A stretch of DNA of 64,000 bases from positions 124,001 to 188,000 of the forward strand of contig JAGCNW010000010.1 of assembly GCA_017645785.1 (NCBI GenBank), given 5' to 3'. The translations under genes were made by a program, and so were the position numbers. The DNA comes from Treponema sp. GTDB lineage: Bacteria; Spirochaetota; Spirochaetia; Treponematales; Treponemataceae. Each line of letters opens with the position of its first letter. The stretch's first letter is position 1. Below the pieces are notes generated by a model. It was not told the origin of the DNA. It did no database searches and saw only the letters and a list, made by a program, of their open reading frames with translations. Of this stretch, positions 16,551-25,157 are shown piece after piece.

Positions 16551-18452
16551 AAATTCTTCTTCGTTGATTATAGCGATTCCGAACTTGGCGGCTTTGGCGT
16601 TTTTGCCGGAGCCGCTTTCTTTATCGTTTGTGACAAGATAAGTCAAATCTTTTGTGACAGAAGACTTCGCGCTTCCGCCCTTCTCTTTTACCAAGGCTTC
16701 GGCGTCGGCCCTCTTCATCGTCTTAAGTTCGCCGGTAAAGCAAAAGGACTTTCCCGCAAGCGCGCCGCCTTTGGCTTCCTTTATCGTTATCGTCTTTGCG
16801 GCCACAAGGCTTCTCATTTCGTCGGCGTTTTCGGCCAAGCCTTGCGCAAAGGCGGCCGCGGTGATTTGGGCAAAGCCGTAAACTTTTTCAAAATCGGAGG
16901 CGGACGCGGCGAGCATTTTTTCCAAACTGTCAAAGCCGCCTTCGATAACTTTTTCGACCATCGACTCGCCTATTCCTTCGATGTCAAAACCGGCGACAAA
17001 TTGCGCCAAGCTTAGATTAGTCTTTGACCTTATCGACGCGACAACGTTCTTGGCGCCCAAAGAGTCCTTTTCTTTTTCTATGCTTTCTTGATTCAAAAAG
17101 TACGGAGTGAGCGTCGCTTCGTCCAAAGAATATATGTCGCTTATCGAACGCAATTTTTTGTCGCTAAAAAGCGCGTTGACAAGAGCGTCGCCCAAATCGC
17201 GAATGTCGGAACATTCAATCCATTTGAATATTTGGTGCAAGACCCGCTTGGAGCAATTTTTGTTTGGACAATAAAGGCGGCTCGGCGTGTCAAGCAAATC
17301 GCTTCCGCAAGCCGAGCATTTTTTGGGAAACGCAATCGGCTTGCAATTCTTCGCGTCATCCGCGTGGGGAACCAAGCCAACGATCTTTGGAATTATTTCG
17401 CCGCGCTTTACGACGACAACGTGGCTTCCGATTTGAACGCCAAGCTTTCTTAATGTGTCTGGATTGGCAAGGCTCGCGCGCTGGACAGTCGTTCCCGCAA
17501 GCTGGACAGGATCAAAAATGGCGACAGGCGTGTAAGTGGCGCCGTTTTCGCTCCATTCAACATCGCGAACAACGCTGACAGCCTCCTCCAAAGAAAACTT
17601 AAAGGCTATTTGCCTGTCGGGACGGGCGCGGCTTGCGTCGTCAAGGTTTATCGTCCGCTCCTTTACCACAAGGCCGTCGATGTCGTATTCAAGGCCGGGC
17701 CTTATTTCCATTACAGAGGCGCGGTAGTCGATCACTTCTTGGGCGCTTTTGCATATTTTAAGGGGAACGGATTCAAAGCCGTTCTTTACAAGCCAAGCGA
17801 TTTTTTCCTCTTCGTCCTTAAAGGGATTTGGGCCGTCGGTTGACAAAGCGTCATAGGTTATCAAACAAAGGTATTCGGACTTTTCGCCGTCCTTGCGCTT
17901 CATAAGGCCGTTGGCGGCGTTGCGGCAATTTGCCTTGTCCGAAAAATATTTTTTGTGGACGCTGTGGGTCATAATGACTTCGCCGCGAACGCCGCCTGTA
18001 AAGTCAGGCGACTTTTCCAAAAGGCTTAAAACGCCCTTCATTTTTTTTGCGTTCGCCGTAATGTCGTCGCCAACCGAACCGTCGCCGCGAGTAACGGCAC
18101 GAACAAGGCGGCCTTTTTGGTACTGAAGTTCAAGCGAGGCGCCGTCCAATTTGTATTCAACCAAGTATTCGTCGTAAGAATGCTTAGCAGCCCAAGCCAA
18201 AAATTGCTCGGGGTCGGCCGCCTTTTCCTGGCTTCCCATCGGCATTACATGCGAGGCCTTTTCAAAGTTTCCGGAATCGGCTCCGACTTTTTTTAGGATT
18301 GGATTTTCGGGGTCAAGCGCCTTCAATTCGTCCCAAAGCTTGTCAAATTCGGCATCCTCGATTTCGGCCTCGCCGTTGTAGTAAGAGTCTTGGTATTTTT
18401 TTATCAGCGCGCAAAGCTCGTCAATGCGGGCGCTTTCAAACAAGTCGGCCAT
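16533..18452 (-). CDS. ligA: NAD-dependent DNA ligase
   Basis: 639 residues, slightly shorter than typical LigA (about 670). In order: Ia domain (YYNGEAEIEDAEFDKLWDEL), the nucleotidylation motif KLDG near residue 101-104 with the adenylated lysine, the OB fold, the four-cysteine zinc finger (CSACG...CPNKNC at about 379-400), the helix-hairpin-helix region, and a C-terminal BRCT domain (about 564-639). It seals nicks in replication and repair, using NAD+ as AMP donor. It starts one base after the stop of trmB and is the last gene of a four-gene operon with the GHKL-like gene, a lipoprotein and trmB. Its end overlaps the convergent peptidase gene. Confidence 0.95.
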   Translation of the reverse strand: MADLFESARIDELCALIKKYQDSYYNGEAEIEDAEFDKLWDELKALDPENPILKKVGADSGNFEKASHVMPMGSQEKAADPEQFLAWAAKHSYDEYLVEYKLDGASLELQYQKGRLVRAVTRGDGSVGDDITANAKKMKGVLSLLEKSPDFTGGVRGEVIMTHSVHKKYFSDKANCRNAANGLMKRKDGEKSEYLCLITYDALSTDGPNPFKDEEEKIAWLVKNGFESVPLKICKSAQEVIDYRASVMEIRPGLEYDIDGLVVKERTINLDDASRARPDRQIAFKFSLEEAVSVVRDVEWSENGATYTPVAIFDPVQLAGTTVQRASLANPDTLRKLGVQIGSHVVVVKRGEIIPKIVGLVPHADDAKNCKPIAFPKKCSACGSDLLDTPSRLYCPNKNCSKRVLHQIFKWIECSDIRDLGDALVNALFSDKKLRSISDIYSLDEATLTPYFLNQESIEKEKDSLGAKNVVASIRSKTNLSLAQFVAGFDIEGIGESMVEKVIEGGFDSLEKMLAASASDFEKVYGFAQITAAAFAQGLAENADEMRSLVAAKTITIKEAKGGALAGKSFCFTGELKTMKRADAEALVKEKGGSAKSSVTKDLTYLVTNDKESGSGKNAKAAKFGIAIINEEEFLKLVK

Positions 18453-18453
18453 T

Positions 18454-19140
18454 TTACTCCCCGTCTGTTTTTACAAAGAAAAGTTCGCGAATGCCGCGGC
18501 CGGCCTCAATTCCCTTGCGCTCAAACTTTGTCTCGGGCCGCCATTCTTGGTGAGGAGCGAAATTCTCGTACTTATTCGCAAGATCTTCCGTCGCTTTTAA
18601 TTCCTCAAGCGCTTCTTGGGCGTACTCTTCCCAGTCGGTGCACATGTAAAGGTAGCCGCCCGCCCGCAGCTTTCTGGCCAAAAGATTTGTGTTGGGCCTT
18701 CTCATAAGGCGGCGCTTGTGGTGCTTTTTCTTGGGCCAAGGGTCAGGAAAGAAGACATGAAAGCCGTCAACGGAATTGTCACCTATCATTTTTTCCAACA
18801 CGTCAAGGGCGTCATGCTCAACGACATAAAGGTTCTTTAAATCGTTGGCGCGGATTTCGCTCAACACGCGGCCCACGCCCGGCTTGTGAACTTCAATTCC
18901 CAAATAATTTACGTTGGGATTTTGCTTGGCCAATTCAATTGTGGCAGCGCCCATACCAAAGCCAATTTCAACGATGATTGGATTTGTGTTTCCAAACACG
19001 TCGACAAAGTTGAGCGGCGTCTCTTGGCAAGGAACGCAATAAATGTGCGACAAATCGTGATAAGCTTTTTCCTGGGCGTTTGTCATTCGCCCCGCTCTCA
19101 TTACATAAGTTTTTATCGTGCGGCGCTCACTCGAGTCCAT
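18454..19140 (-). CDS. trmB: tRNA (guanine(46)-N7)-methyltransferase
   Basis: 228 residues from the ATG at 19140. The SAM-binding motif IVEIGFGMGAATIELA and the catalytic/substrate segment FFPDPWPKKKHHKRR are diagnostic of TrmB, which methylates G46 in the variable loop of many tRNAs. A start five codons upstream (19155) is also open, but GGAGAG is spaced seven bases from the 19140 ATG while nothing suitable precedes 19155. The gene overlaps the end of the upstream lipoprotein gene and is followed after one base by ligA, so it is part of one operon. Confidence 0.93.
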   Translation of the reverse strand: MDSSERRTIKTYVMRAGRMTNAQEKAYHDLSHIYCVPCQETPLNFVDVFGNTNPIIVEIGFGMGAATIELAKQNPNVNYLGIEVHKPGVGRVLSEIRANDLKNLYVVEHDALDVLEKMIGDNSVDGFHVFFPDPWPKKKHHKRRLMRRPNTNLLARKLRAGGYLYMCTDWEEYAQEALEELKATEDLANKYENFAPHQEWRPETKFERKGIEAGRGIRELFFVKTDGE

Positions 19141-19933
19141 CAACCTGCTCTCCATTTTCGTTTTGAATGCTTTCGTTTTGCATGTCTTCTGTTTCTATAT
19201 TTTCACTTTCCATATTTTCTGTTTGCGAGCCTTCGTTTTGTAAGTCTTCGCCTTCCATCTCTTTGGCTTCCTTGTCGGGAGCGTCCTTAAACTTTTTTGG
19301 CAAAAAACAAAGCGTGTTTCCTGTCATGATGACATCCCTATAGTAAGACGAATCCTTCACGCCGCTAAAAATCGCCTCGTCACTAATCCAATTGTTCTTT
19401 CTTATGTCAAAATAAAGCAATTCATTGCTGGAAGAATAAACCGCCACTCTTTTTTGCGAAGAAAAGATCATTCCTTCAACTTGTCCGGCATTCGCGTCCA
19501 ACAAGGCTGCGTTCGTTGCAATGGAAAAAGACGCGGTGTCTTTTTTTCCCGCGGCGTCAACGCACTCCACTTGATAATTGTCCATCGGGAACCTTGCCTT
19601 TTCCAAATTCGGCGCGGGCTCAAGATGCGGCCAGCCTGCCCATTGCCTGTCGCCTGACTGAAAAAAAATCGGAGACTCCACGTTCCAAGTGTAGTCGCCC
19701 GTCTTCACAGAAAAAGATTCCAGCCTTCTTACATTTGAAGCTGTCTCAACAAAGACGCTAAGGCGTTCGACAGGAAGGCTTTGTTCGTCTTCCCAATCAA
19801 GAATTAAATGGGCTTGGACGGCCGTCGCGTCCATAGGATCGTCGGAACAAGAAAAAAGGCAAGAAACAAAAAACGCCGCCAGTAAAATAAAAAGCGAAGA
19901 TTTGCAATTATTGGCAGGCGGAGGTTTTTTCAT
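19127..19933 (-). CDS. Putative lipoprotein with Glu/Asn-rich repetitive tail
   Basis: 268 residues. A signal peptide with lipobox LFSC29 predicts a lipid-anchored protein. The body (about 35-215) is beta-rich without a recognisable motif. The last 40 residues are a low-complexity tail of short repeats of the form (E/Q)NxExxN(I/M) built from related 12-15-base units, which is a likely site of length variation. It lies one base after the stop of the upstream GHKL-like gene and overlaps the start of trmB. No function can be assigned; a spirochaete-specific surface or periplasmic protein is the simplest reading. Confidence 0.8.
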   Translation of the reverse strand: MKKPPPANNCKSSLFILLAAFFVSCLFSCSDDPMDATAVQAHLILDWEDEQSLPVERLSVFVETASNVRRLESFSVKTGDYTWNVESPIFFQSGDRQWAGWPHLEPAPNLEKARFPMDNYQVECVDAAGKKDTASFSIATNAALLDANAGQVEGMIFSSQKRVAVYSSSNELLYFDIRKNNWISDEAIFSGVKDSSYYRDVIMTGNTLCFLPKKFKDAPDKEAKEMEGEDLQNEGSQTENMESENIETEDMQNESIQNENGEQVDGLE

Positions 19934-19934
19934 A

Positions 19935-21098
19935 CTAGAAGTTGAAGGTCAGCGTAATAACCGTCAAGTCGTTGGCGGAGAATTGGTTGACCAAAGAGTC
20001 GAATTTTACTTTTACCTTTTTGCACGCGTCGTCAAGGTATGAAAGGTAGTACATGCCCAAGTCGGTTCCTTCTTGGCCTTCGGGCATCTCGCGGTAAAAG
20101 TCAACAAGAGACCGCTTGTTTGTGTTGGCTTGCTGCGCGGCGTCGATGGTGTCCTTAACTTCCTGGAACTCGTCGGTCTTGTTGTAAATTGTGATTTGCA
20201 AGCGGCCCTGCTTTCCGATTGAAGTTGAGCCGCCGCCAAGCTTCCAGCTTAAGAATACCAATTCTCCCTTGGCTTCCAATTCGTGAACAATTTTTTTGCG
20301 AACGTCCGGATCAAGGATGAGCATGTTTATGTCGTCGCGGCCGCGATACATGTTTTGCGCTTCTTTTGTGATGTTGGTGTTTTCGCTGTTCAAGGCCAAT
20401 TCCATAACCATGGTGGATATGTAGTCGGCGACGCGGCTCTTGTCCATGTAGCGCGAAAGAACCATGCGGGTTTGGCTTACCAATTCTGAGAAAGCCTCGT
20501 CCTTATGGAAGAGCGTGAAGATGTGCCAATTGAGAAGGCTTAGGCGGTTCATGAATTTTTCCGACATCAAAAGATAGATGTTCTTTTCTTCCGCCGAATA
20601 CTCCTTGTTGGTCATAACGTTTTTCCAAATCGGAGTCAAAATGTTTTTGCGCACTTGGTCAATTAAGGCGTTCTTGTTTGAAAGCTCGGCGCGCAGCTGC
20701 TTGTCTGAAATCTGAGTCTTTTCGTCGATAAGGCTTCCGGCGTGGGTGCGGTTGTATTTGCGCACGCAGTCCGTTTCGATCAAGGCTTGGAAAATCTCGC
20801 GGTCAAACTGCTTGTACATAACGGAGTAAACGACCAACTTAGAAAGGTCCATGATTTCCTGGCGCTTGGAAACAAATTCGGACATTGAGATTTCTATTTT
20901 GGAAATGTAGTCAATCAAAATCATGTTTTGAATTGACTGGGGTGAAAATTTGTTCAGAGAAATTCCATACTCTTCGACATTGTCAGCCATCTTGATTCTT
21001 AGAAGCTTCTTTTTATGACTGATAAAGTTAGAAGTTCCGTCTTCCGTCAAAATGATTTTAAGCGGAAGATCAAGCATGAATTTTTTACCGGATGCCAT
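19935..21098 (-). CDS. Conserved hypothetical protein with degenerate GHKL-ATPase-like C-terminus
   Basis: 387 residues, soluble. The last 190 residues follow the layout of a histidine-kinase-type ATPase: MELALNSENTNI resembles the N box, LQITIYNKTDEF the G1 region, and TDLGMYYLSYLDDA followed by NDLTVITLTFNF the G2 box and final strand. Key N-box and G-box residues are only partly kept, so ATP binding is uncertain and this is a fold guess. The N-terminal half is helical and has no phospho-acceptor domain that I can see. It heads the operon with a lipoprotein, trmB and ligA, with a clear promoter and an unusual pair of direct repeats upstream. Confidence 0.7.
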   Translation of the reverse strand: MASGKKFMLDLPLKIILTEDGTSNFISHKKKLLRIKMADNVEEYGISLNKFSPQSIQNMILIDYISKIEISMSEFVSKRQEIMDLSKLVVYSVMYKQFDREIFQALIETDCVRKYNRTHAGSLIDEKTQISDKQLRAELSNKNALIDQVRKNILTPIWKNVMTNKEYSAEEKNIYLLMSEKFMNRLSLLNWHIFTLFHKDEAFSELVSQTRMVLSRYMDKSRVADYISTMVMELALNSENTNITKEAQNMYRGRDDINMLILDPDVRKKIVHELEAKGELVFLSWKLGGGSTSIGKQGRLQITIYNKTDEFQEVKDTIDAAQQANTNKRSLVDFYREMPEGQEGTDLGMYYLSYLDDACKKVKVKFDSLVNQFSANDLTVITLTFNF

Positions 21099-21133
21099 TA
21101 AATTATATTACTCCATTAAAAGGCGCCATTGCC

Positions 21134-21183
21134 CTACTAAAATTCTATTATAGCGCAGTTCTTTTTAATTGTCTACTAAAATT
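21134..21183 (-). repeat. 11-bp direct repeats bracketing a promoter (possible operator)
   Basis: ctactaaaatt occurs at 21134-21144 and again at 21173-21183, 39 bases apart start to start. One copy overlaps the -35 and the other lies just downstream of the -10 of the promoter at 21147-21175. The perfect 11/11 match and placement suggest a regulator binding site, though AT-rich sequence lowers the significance. Confidence 0.4.
21147..21175 (-). promoter_or_regulatory. Promoter of the GHKL-like / lipoprotein / trmB / ligA operon
   Basis: On the minus strand TAGACA, 17 bases, TATAAT, located 49 bases upstream of the ATG at 21098. A GGAG precedes the start at a slightly long distance (12 bases). 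Confidence 0.75.
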
Positions 21184-23633
21184 TAGTCCAAAAGACGCTC
21201 AACCGCGTCGCAAACGTCAGAAAGAGGCGCGTAGATTGACTTTGTCTTGGGTAGGCTGTCCAAAAAGATCTTTCCGTAGCGTTTTTCCATAATCCGCCTG
21301 TCCAAAACCACAACCGCGCCCTTGTCTGTGGAGCGGCGAACAAGGCGTCCAAAGCCCTGCCTAAACTTAATCACCGCTTCGGGAAGGCTAAGCTCCATAA
21401 ATGAGGAGCCGCCCCGCCGTTCCACCTCCTCCGCCCTGGCCGCAAAAACCGGGTCGTTTGGAACGCTAAAAGGCAGCTTTACGATTATAACTTGACTAAG
21501 CGAGCTTCCGGGAACGTCGATGCCTTGCCAAAATGAGTCGGTGGCAAAAAGCGCGCTCGTTTCGTCGTTCTTGAACTTGTCCAAAAGCCTGAAGCGGTCG
21601 TCGTCCCCCTGCTTAAAGACGTTTATTCCGCTTTTTGAAAGCTCGTACTGGCAGGTGCTGTAGGCGCTTTTTAAGGAATCATACGAGGTGAATAAAACGA
21701 GCGCGCGGCCTTTTGAGGCCTTTATGAGCTTTATCAAGGCAAGCTCAACGTATTGCTGGAATTCTATGCTGTCAGGAAATGGAATGTCCTTTGGGCAGGC
21801 AAAAAGAACGTTTTTTTCGTACGGGAACGGAGAGTCAAAGCCCGCGCTTTTCAGCCGTTCCTCCTCCACAAAAGAAAGGCCTGTCCTGCGCGTCCAAAAG
21901 TCAAAGGAGCCGGCGATTTTTAATGTGGCGCTCGCGCAAACGACGCTCTCCATCGGCTCAAAGACGCCTGTGTTCATAAGAGGAGCGATGTCCAGCGGAG
22001 TCCTTGAAAAAATAAAGTAGAACGGAAGTCCGCCGTCCTTTACAAATTCTTCGTTGAGGCGCTGCTTTTGAATCCAAAAAACTTGGTCGCGCTTTTCGTC
22101 CCAAAAGCTAAAGTCCTTGCATACGGCCGCAGCGTCCTCCAAGCGCCTTGTGATTGCCTTGGTTTCCCAATAGGCGTTTTCGCTCTTGTCTTCGTCGGAA
22201 ACATTGTCGCAAATCTCCCGGACAAGCGCGACCAAGCGGCTGAGCTCGCCTCCCATGCTTGTAAGCAAAGACAAAATCGGCGCGAACGCAGAGGCCGTCT
22301 TTTCGTAAAGGCGGCAAGTCCATTCGTTTCCCATAAGGTCCAGGGCCGCGGTCTCCAAAGCCTTTATGGAATCCTTTATTCGATCAATGGCCTCGCCTAC
22401 TTTTTCTGTGTTGTCAGGTCCGGTTGACAAGGCGGTCAAGGTAAAGATGTAGCCGGCAAGGCTGGACCTGCGTTCCCTGTAAAGAAGGTTGAGCTGCTTG
22501 ATTATTCTAAAGCGGGTCACTTGCTCGCTAAAAAAGCTTGTGGCCGCGGACTCGATTCCGTGCGCTTCGTCAAAGACAATTCGCTTGTAAGGCGGCAAAA
22601 CCGCCGCGTCGTCGTAGCCAACCGCGTTCATTCGGCTTTCTATGTCCGCGAACAAGAGGTGGTGGTTTACAACTAAAATTTGGGCGTCGCTGGCTTCCCT
22701 GCGCGCGGCCATAACAAAGCACTTGTCGCGGTAAGGACAATGGAGGCCCATGCAAGCGTCGCTTTCGGAACAAACGCGGCCCCAAAGGTTTTCGCTTGGA
22801 TTGAAGGCCAGCTCGCTTTTGCTTCCTTCGGCGCTTGTCTTTGCCCATTCCGCGATTTGCTCAAGGGCCTCGGCTTCGGTCGTAAAAAGGTCGCGCTCTT
22901 TTTTCATCTCCTCCAGACGGCGCAGGCAAACATAATTGTTGCGGCCTTTAAGCAAAACGGCCTTTATGTCCAAACCTAAAATTTTCTTGGCCGCGGGAAT
23001 GTCCTTTTCGCTAAGCTGCTGCTGGAGGTTTATGGTTCCGGTTGAGACGACCACGCGCTCCTTATTTTTGTTCGCCCAAAGCATCGCGGGAATCAAGTAG
23101 GCGAAACTTTTTCCTACGCCCGTTCCAGCCTCAAATGCAGCGATTGAATTGTCGTTAAAGGCCGCGGCGATTTGCCGCAAGAGATCCACTTGAACGGGGC
23201 GTTCCTCAAAGTTGTCGGACAGCTTGCTTAAAGGGCCGCCATCTTGTATGTATGAGGCAGCCTGGTCTTGGTCAAGTTTTTGTATTTTTTTTGGCGGAAC
23301 GGCTTCCATGACCACGTAAACTTTTTTCACGTCGTTGTCAACGATAAAGAAGCCGCAGAGGTTGTCGTTGGCCCTGCTTGCGACAGCCATGTCGGCATTG
23401 CTTGGAGTAAGGTCTCCGCCCGGATGGTTGTGGATAAAAACGCAAGGCTCGCGGGTTTCAAAAAAGTTTACGCCGACGCTATGCTCGTCGCCGCGGGAGC
23501 AAGCCTTGATTGAAGTGACGATGCAATTTTCGTTGATTTGTCCGACAAAGAAAACTTCGTTTCCGCCGGCGTCTTGAATCTCGCGCCGCATCTTTATGAT
23601 CGCCGGCATCGAAATCCGCTCTTCAGCCTTCAT
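21183..23633 (-). CDS. DinG-family helicase with N-terminal JAMM/RadC-like domain
   Basis: 816 residues from the ATG at 23633. An in-frame TTG at 23663 is less likely, because it would lie inside the tRNA terminator hairpin. The N-terminal 110 residues carry a complete JAMM motif, HNHPGGDLTPSNAD (H-x-H-x10-D) near residue 68-83, as in RadC-type MPN metallo-domains. The rest is a superfamily 2 XPD/DinG helicase: Walker A AGTGVGKS near 174, four cysteines between CLRRLE and CPYRDKC that can hold the Fe-S cluster, DEAH box near 353, and C-terminal motifs including GFGRLVRR. DinG unwinds damaged or R-loop DNA 5' to 3'. The JAMM fusion is not part of standard DinG and could add isopeptidase or nuclease activity. 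Confidence 0.88.
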   Translation of the reverse strand: MKAEERISMPAIIKMRREIQDAGGNEVFFVGQINENCIVTSIKACSRGDEHSVGVNFFETREPCVFIHNHPGGDLTPSNADMAVASRANDNLCGFFIVDNDVKKVYVVMEAVPPKKIQKLDQDQAASYIQDGGPLSKLSDNFEERPVQVDLLRQIAAAFNDNSIAAFEAGTGVGKSFAYLIPAMLWANKNKERVVVSTGTINLQQQLSEKDIPAAKKILGLDIKAVLLKGRNNYVCLRRLEEMKKERDLFTTEAEALEQIAEWAKTSAEGSKSELAFNPSENLWGRVCSESDACMGLHCPYRDKCFVMAARREASDAQILVVNHHLLFADIESRMNAVGYDDAAVLPPYKRIVFDEAHGIESAATSFFSEQVTRFRIIKQLNLLYRERRSSLAGYIFTLTALSTGPDNTEKVGEAIDRIKDSIKALETAALDLMGNEWTCRLYEKTASAFAPILSLLTSMGGELSRLVALVREICDNVSDEDKSENAYWETKAITRRLEDAAAVCKDFSFWDEKRDQVFWIQKQRLNEEFVKDGGLPFYFIFSRTPLDIAPLMNTGVFEPMESVVCASATLKIAGSFDFWTRRTGLSFVEEERLKSAGFDSPFPYEKNVLFACPKDIPFPDSIEFQQYVELALIKLIKASKGRALVLFTSYDSLKSAYSTCQYELSKSGINVFKQGDDDRFRLLDKFKNDETSALFATDSFWQGIDVPGSSLSQVIIVKLPFSVPNDPVFAARAEEVERRGGSSFMELSLPEAVIKFRQGFGRLVRRSTDKGAVVVLDRRIMEKRYGKIFLDSLPKTKSIYAPLSDVCDAVERLLD

Positions 23634-23647
23634 TGAAATTCCCACCC

Positions 23648-23681
23648 AAAAAAAAAGCGCCAAAGCAAAAGCTTTGCGCGC
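23648..23681 (-). terminator. Intrinsic terminator of tRNA-Glu
   Basis: Read on the minus strand, GCGC-gc-AAAGC, a TTTT loop, GCTTT-g-GCGC and then nine T residues. It directly follows the tRNA and precedes the DinG gene, which would then depend on readthrough or an unseen promoter. Confidence 0.88.
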
Positions 23682-23687
23682 TGTTCA

Positions 23688-23759
23688 CATCTCCTACGGG
23701 AATTGAACCCATGTTGTCGGGATGAAAACCCGATGTCCTAACCACTAGACGAAGGAGAC
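23688..23759 (-). tRNA. tRNA-Glu (anticodon UUC)
   Basis: A full cloverleaf can be drawn on the minus strand. The acceptor stem GTCTCCT pairs with AGGAGAT (one G-U), followed by the discriminator G; no CCA is encoded. The D arm contains GTGGTTAGGAC, the anticodon stem is TCGGG/CCCGA with loop TTTTCAT (anticodon TTC), and the T arm is ATGGG-TTCAATT-CCCGT. The D-arm and anticodon-arm sequence is typical of bacterial tRNA-Glu. Confidence 0.97.
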
Positions 23760-23784
23760 ACGCTGACATTCGTCAACGAAATTA

Positions 23785-23813
23785 ATATTAGCATAAAAGA
23801 AAAAAAGTGTCAA
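23785..23813 (-). promoter_or_regulatory. Promoter of tRNA-Glu
   Basis: On the minus strand a perfect TTGACA, exactly 17 bases, then TAATAT. The predicted start of transcription is about 20 bases before the tRNA, as expected for a stable RNA gene. Confidence 0.9.
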
Positions 23814-23824
23814 GCGCTTTTTGC

Positions 23825-25087
23825 CTACATCATGTCGAACTTTTTGTTGAGCTTGGCGCGGAGGGCCTTGCATTCGTCGTTGTCCAAGCCCAAGCGGCTC
23901 GCTTCGTTCAAGTCCTCAAGAGACTTTTGGTAGTCCGCCAAATTGAAGTATGTCAAAGCCCTTCTGTAATAGGCGTGCGACTGGAAGCCGTTGAGCTCCA
24001 GGGACTTGGTGAAGGCTTCAAGGGCCTTTTCGTTTTGGCCTGTGACGCCGTAAACAATTCCCATGTAATAAATCGAGCGGAAGTTGTCCGTTCCAAAATT
24101 GGCGCTCTTTTCAAAATCTTCAAGCGCTTCCTTGTACTTGTTCTGGGCAAAAAAAGCCATTCCCCTGTGCTTGTGAATGACAGAGAGAACGTTGTCGTTA
24201 AGCTGGGACTTTGAATTTAAAATGTCCGAATAAATCGTAACAGCCAAATCCAAGTTTCCGCCGTTGTGGGCTTGGAGGGCGCGCAAAATCATGTCGTCGA
24301 TCGTTCCGCGGACGTAAGGGCTTACGCGGCCGATGTCCTCTTTTTGAGGCTCTTCCTTTGCCTTATTGACTTGCAAGCCATTCTCTTCGTCGGTGATGAC
24401 ATCGGCCTTTTTGTAAAAAGTTTCCCGGCGTTCGTCGACGGCGCGCTGAAAATTCTTTTGGTAGTCGCGGATTTCCTGGAATATTGTGTCCGCCAAAGAA
24501 AGGGAGGCGTTGACGCAAGCCAATTTTCTTCTAAGGGGAGCGTCAAAAGGCGTGAACTCGGTTTTGTAAATCAACTCGTGCTCGACTTCGGCCCAAGCGT
24601 CTTGCAATATCGTGCGCACTTGAACTTCGCAGCAAAGGTCATCCGGAATCGGAAGGTCCTTTACCAAAGCGGGATTCAAGACGCTTAGGTCCAAGCACTC
24701 TTTTGGAATGTTTATCAAAATGTGGACGGACTCGTAGCCGAACTCCTTAAAGCTCATGGTCTCGCCCTTTCGCTCCACTTCCCTCACCGAATACTTTTCG
24801 GATATTTGCTTCACCACATGGGGAATGTCTTCCAAAAAGGCGCAAACGACGCGGATTCCAATCATGTCCGTAAGACAAACTAATTTATCGGTGCGATAAA
24901 TCGAGTCGGCCCTTTGTCTTACTACTTTCGCGTAATAGCTTTTAAATGATTTTATTCTTGATTTTAGGACAGGTCTGGGATTCAAGTCCAAGTCTCCCGC
25001 CAGCATGCTTTGAATGTTGTTCAATACGCAGGAGAAAATCGGATAATAAGAGTTGTAAAGTTCTTCAATGTTGCTTTTGCTTGGCAT
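23825..25087 (-). CDS. RelA/SpoT-domain (p)ppGpp synthetase-like protein with TPR repeats
   Basis: 420 residues. The synthetase domain spans about 40-215 with the family signatures SRIKSFKSYYAK, TDMIGIRVVC, GYESVHIL and EVQVRTILQDAWAEVEHEL, which contain the ATP/GTP-binding and catalytic residues. No HD hydrolase domain precedes it, as in small alarmone synthetases. The C-terminal 150 residues are at least four TPR units (for example KYKEALEDFEKSANFGTDN), in place of the TGS/ACT domains of long RelA, and could sense a protein partner. Product: pppGpp/ppGpp from GTP/GDP and ATP. It begins only ten bases after the flaA terminator, and its start overlaps no promoter, so expression probably depends on flaA readthrough. 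Confidence 0.88.
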   Translation of the reverse strand: MPSKSNIEELYNSYYPIFSCVLNNIQSMLAGDLDLNPRPVLKSRIKSFKSYYAKVVRQRADSIYRTDKLVCLTDMIGIRVVCAFLEDIPHVVKQISEKYSVREVERKGETMSFKEFGYESVHILINIPKECLDLSVLNPALVKDLPIPDDLCCEVQVRTILQDAWAEVEHELIYKTEFTPFDAPLRRKLACVNASLSLADTIFQEIRDYQKNFQRAVDERRETFYKKADVITDEENGLQVNKAKEEPQKEDIGRVSPYVRGTIDDMILRALQAHNGGNLDLAVTIYSDILNSKSQLNDNVLSVIHKHRGMAFFAQNKYKEALEDFEKSANFGTDNFRSIYYMGIVYGVTGQNEKALEAFTKSLELNGFQSHAYYRRALTYFNLADYQKSLEDLNEASRLGLDNDECKALRAKLNKKFDMM

Positions 25088-25097
25088 AGGCTGTCCT

Positions 25098-25134
25098 TAA
25101 AAAAAAAGGACTGCCCAAAAAATCGGACAGTCCT
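25098..25134 (-). terminator. Intrinsic terminator downstream of flaA
   Basis: On the minus strand AGGACTG-t-CC, a short A/T loop, GG-g-CAGTCCT and eight to nine T residues. It lies 24 bases after the flaA stop and only ten bases before the next gene on the same strand. Confidence 0.88.
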
Positions 25135-25157
25135 CTTTTGCTGAAGACTAATTTTTA

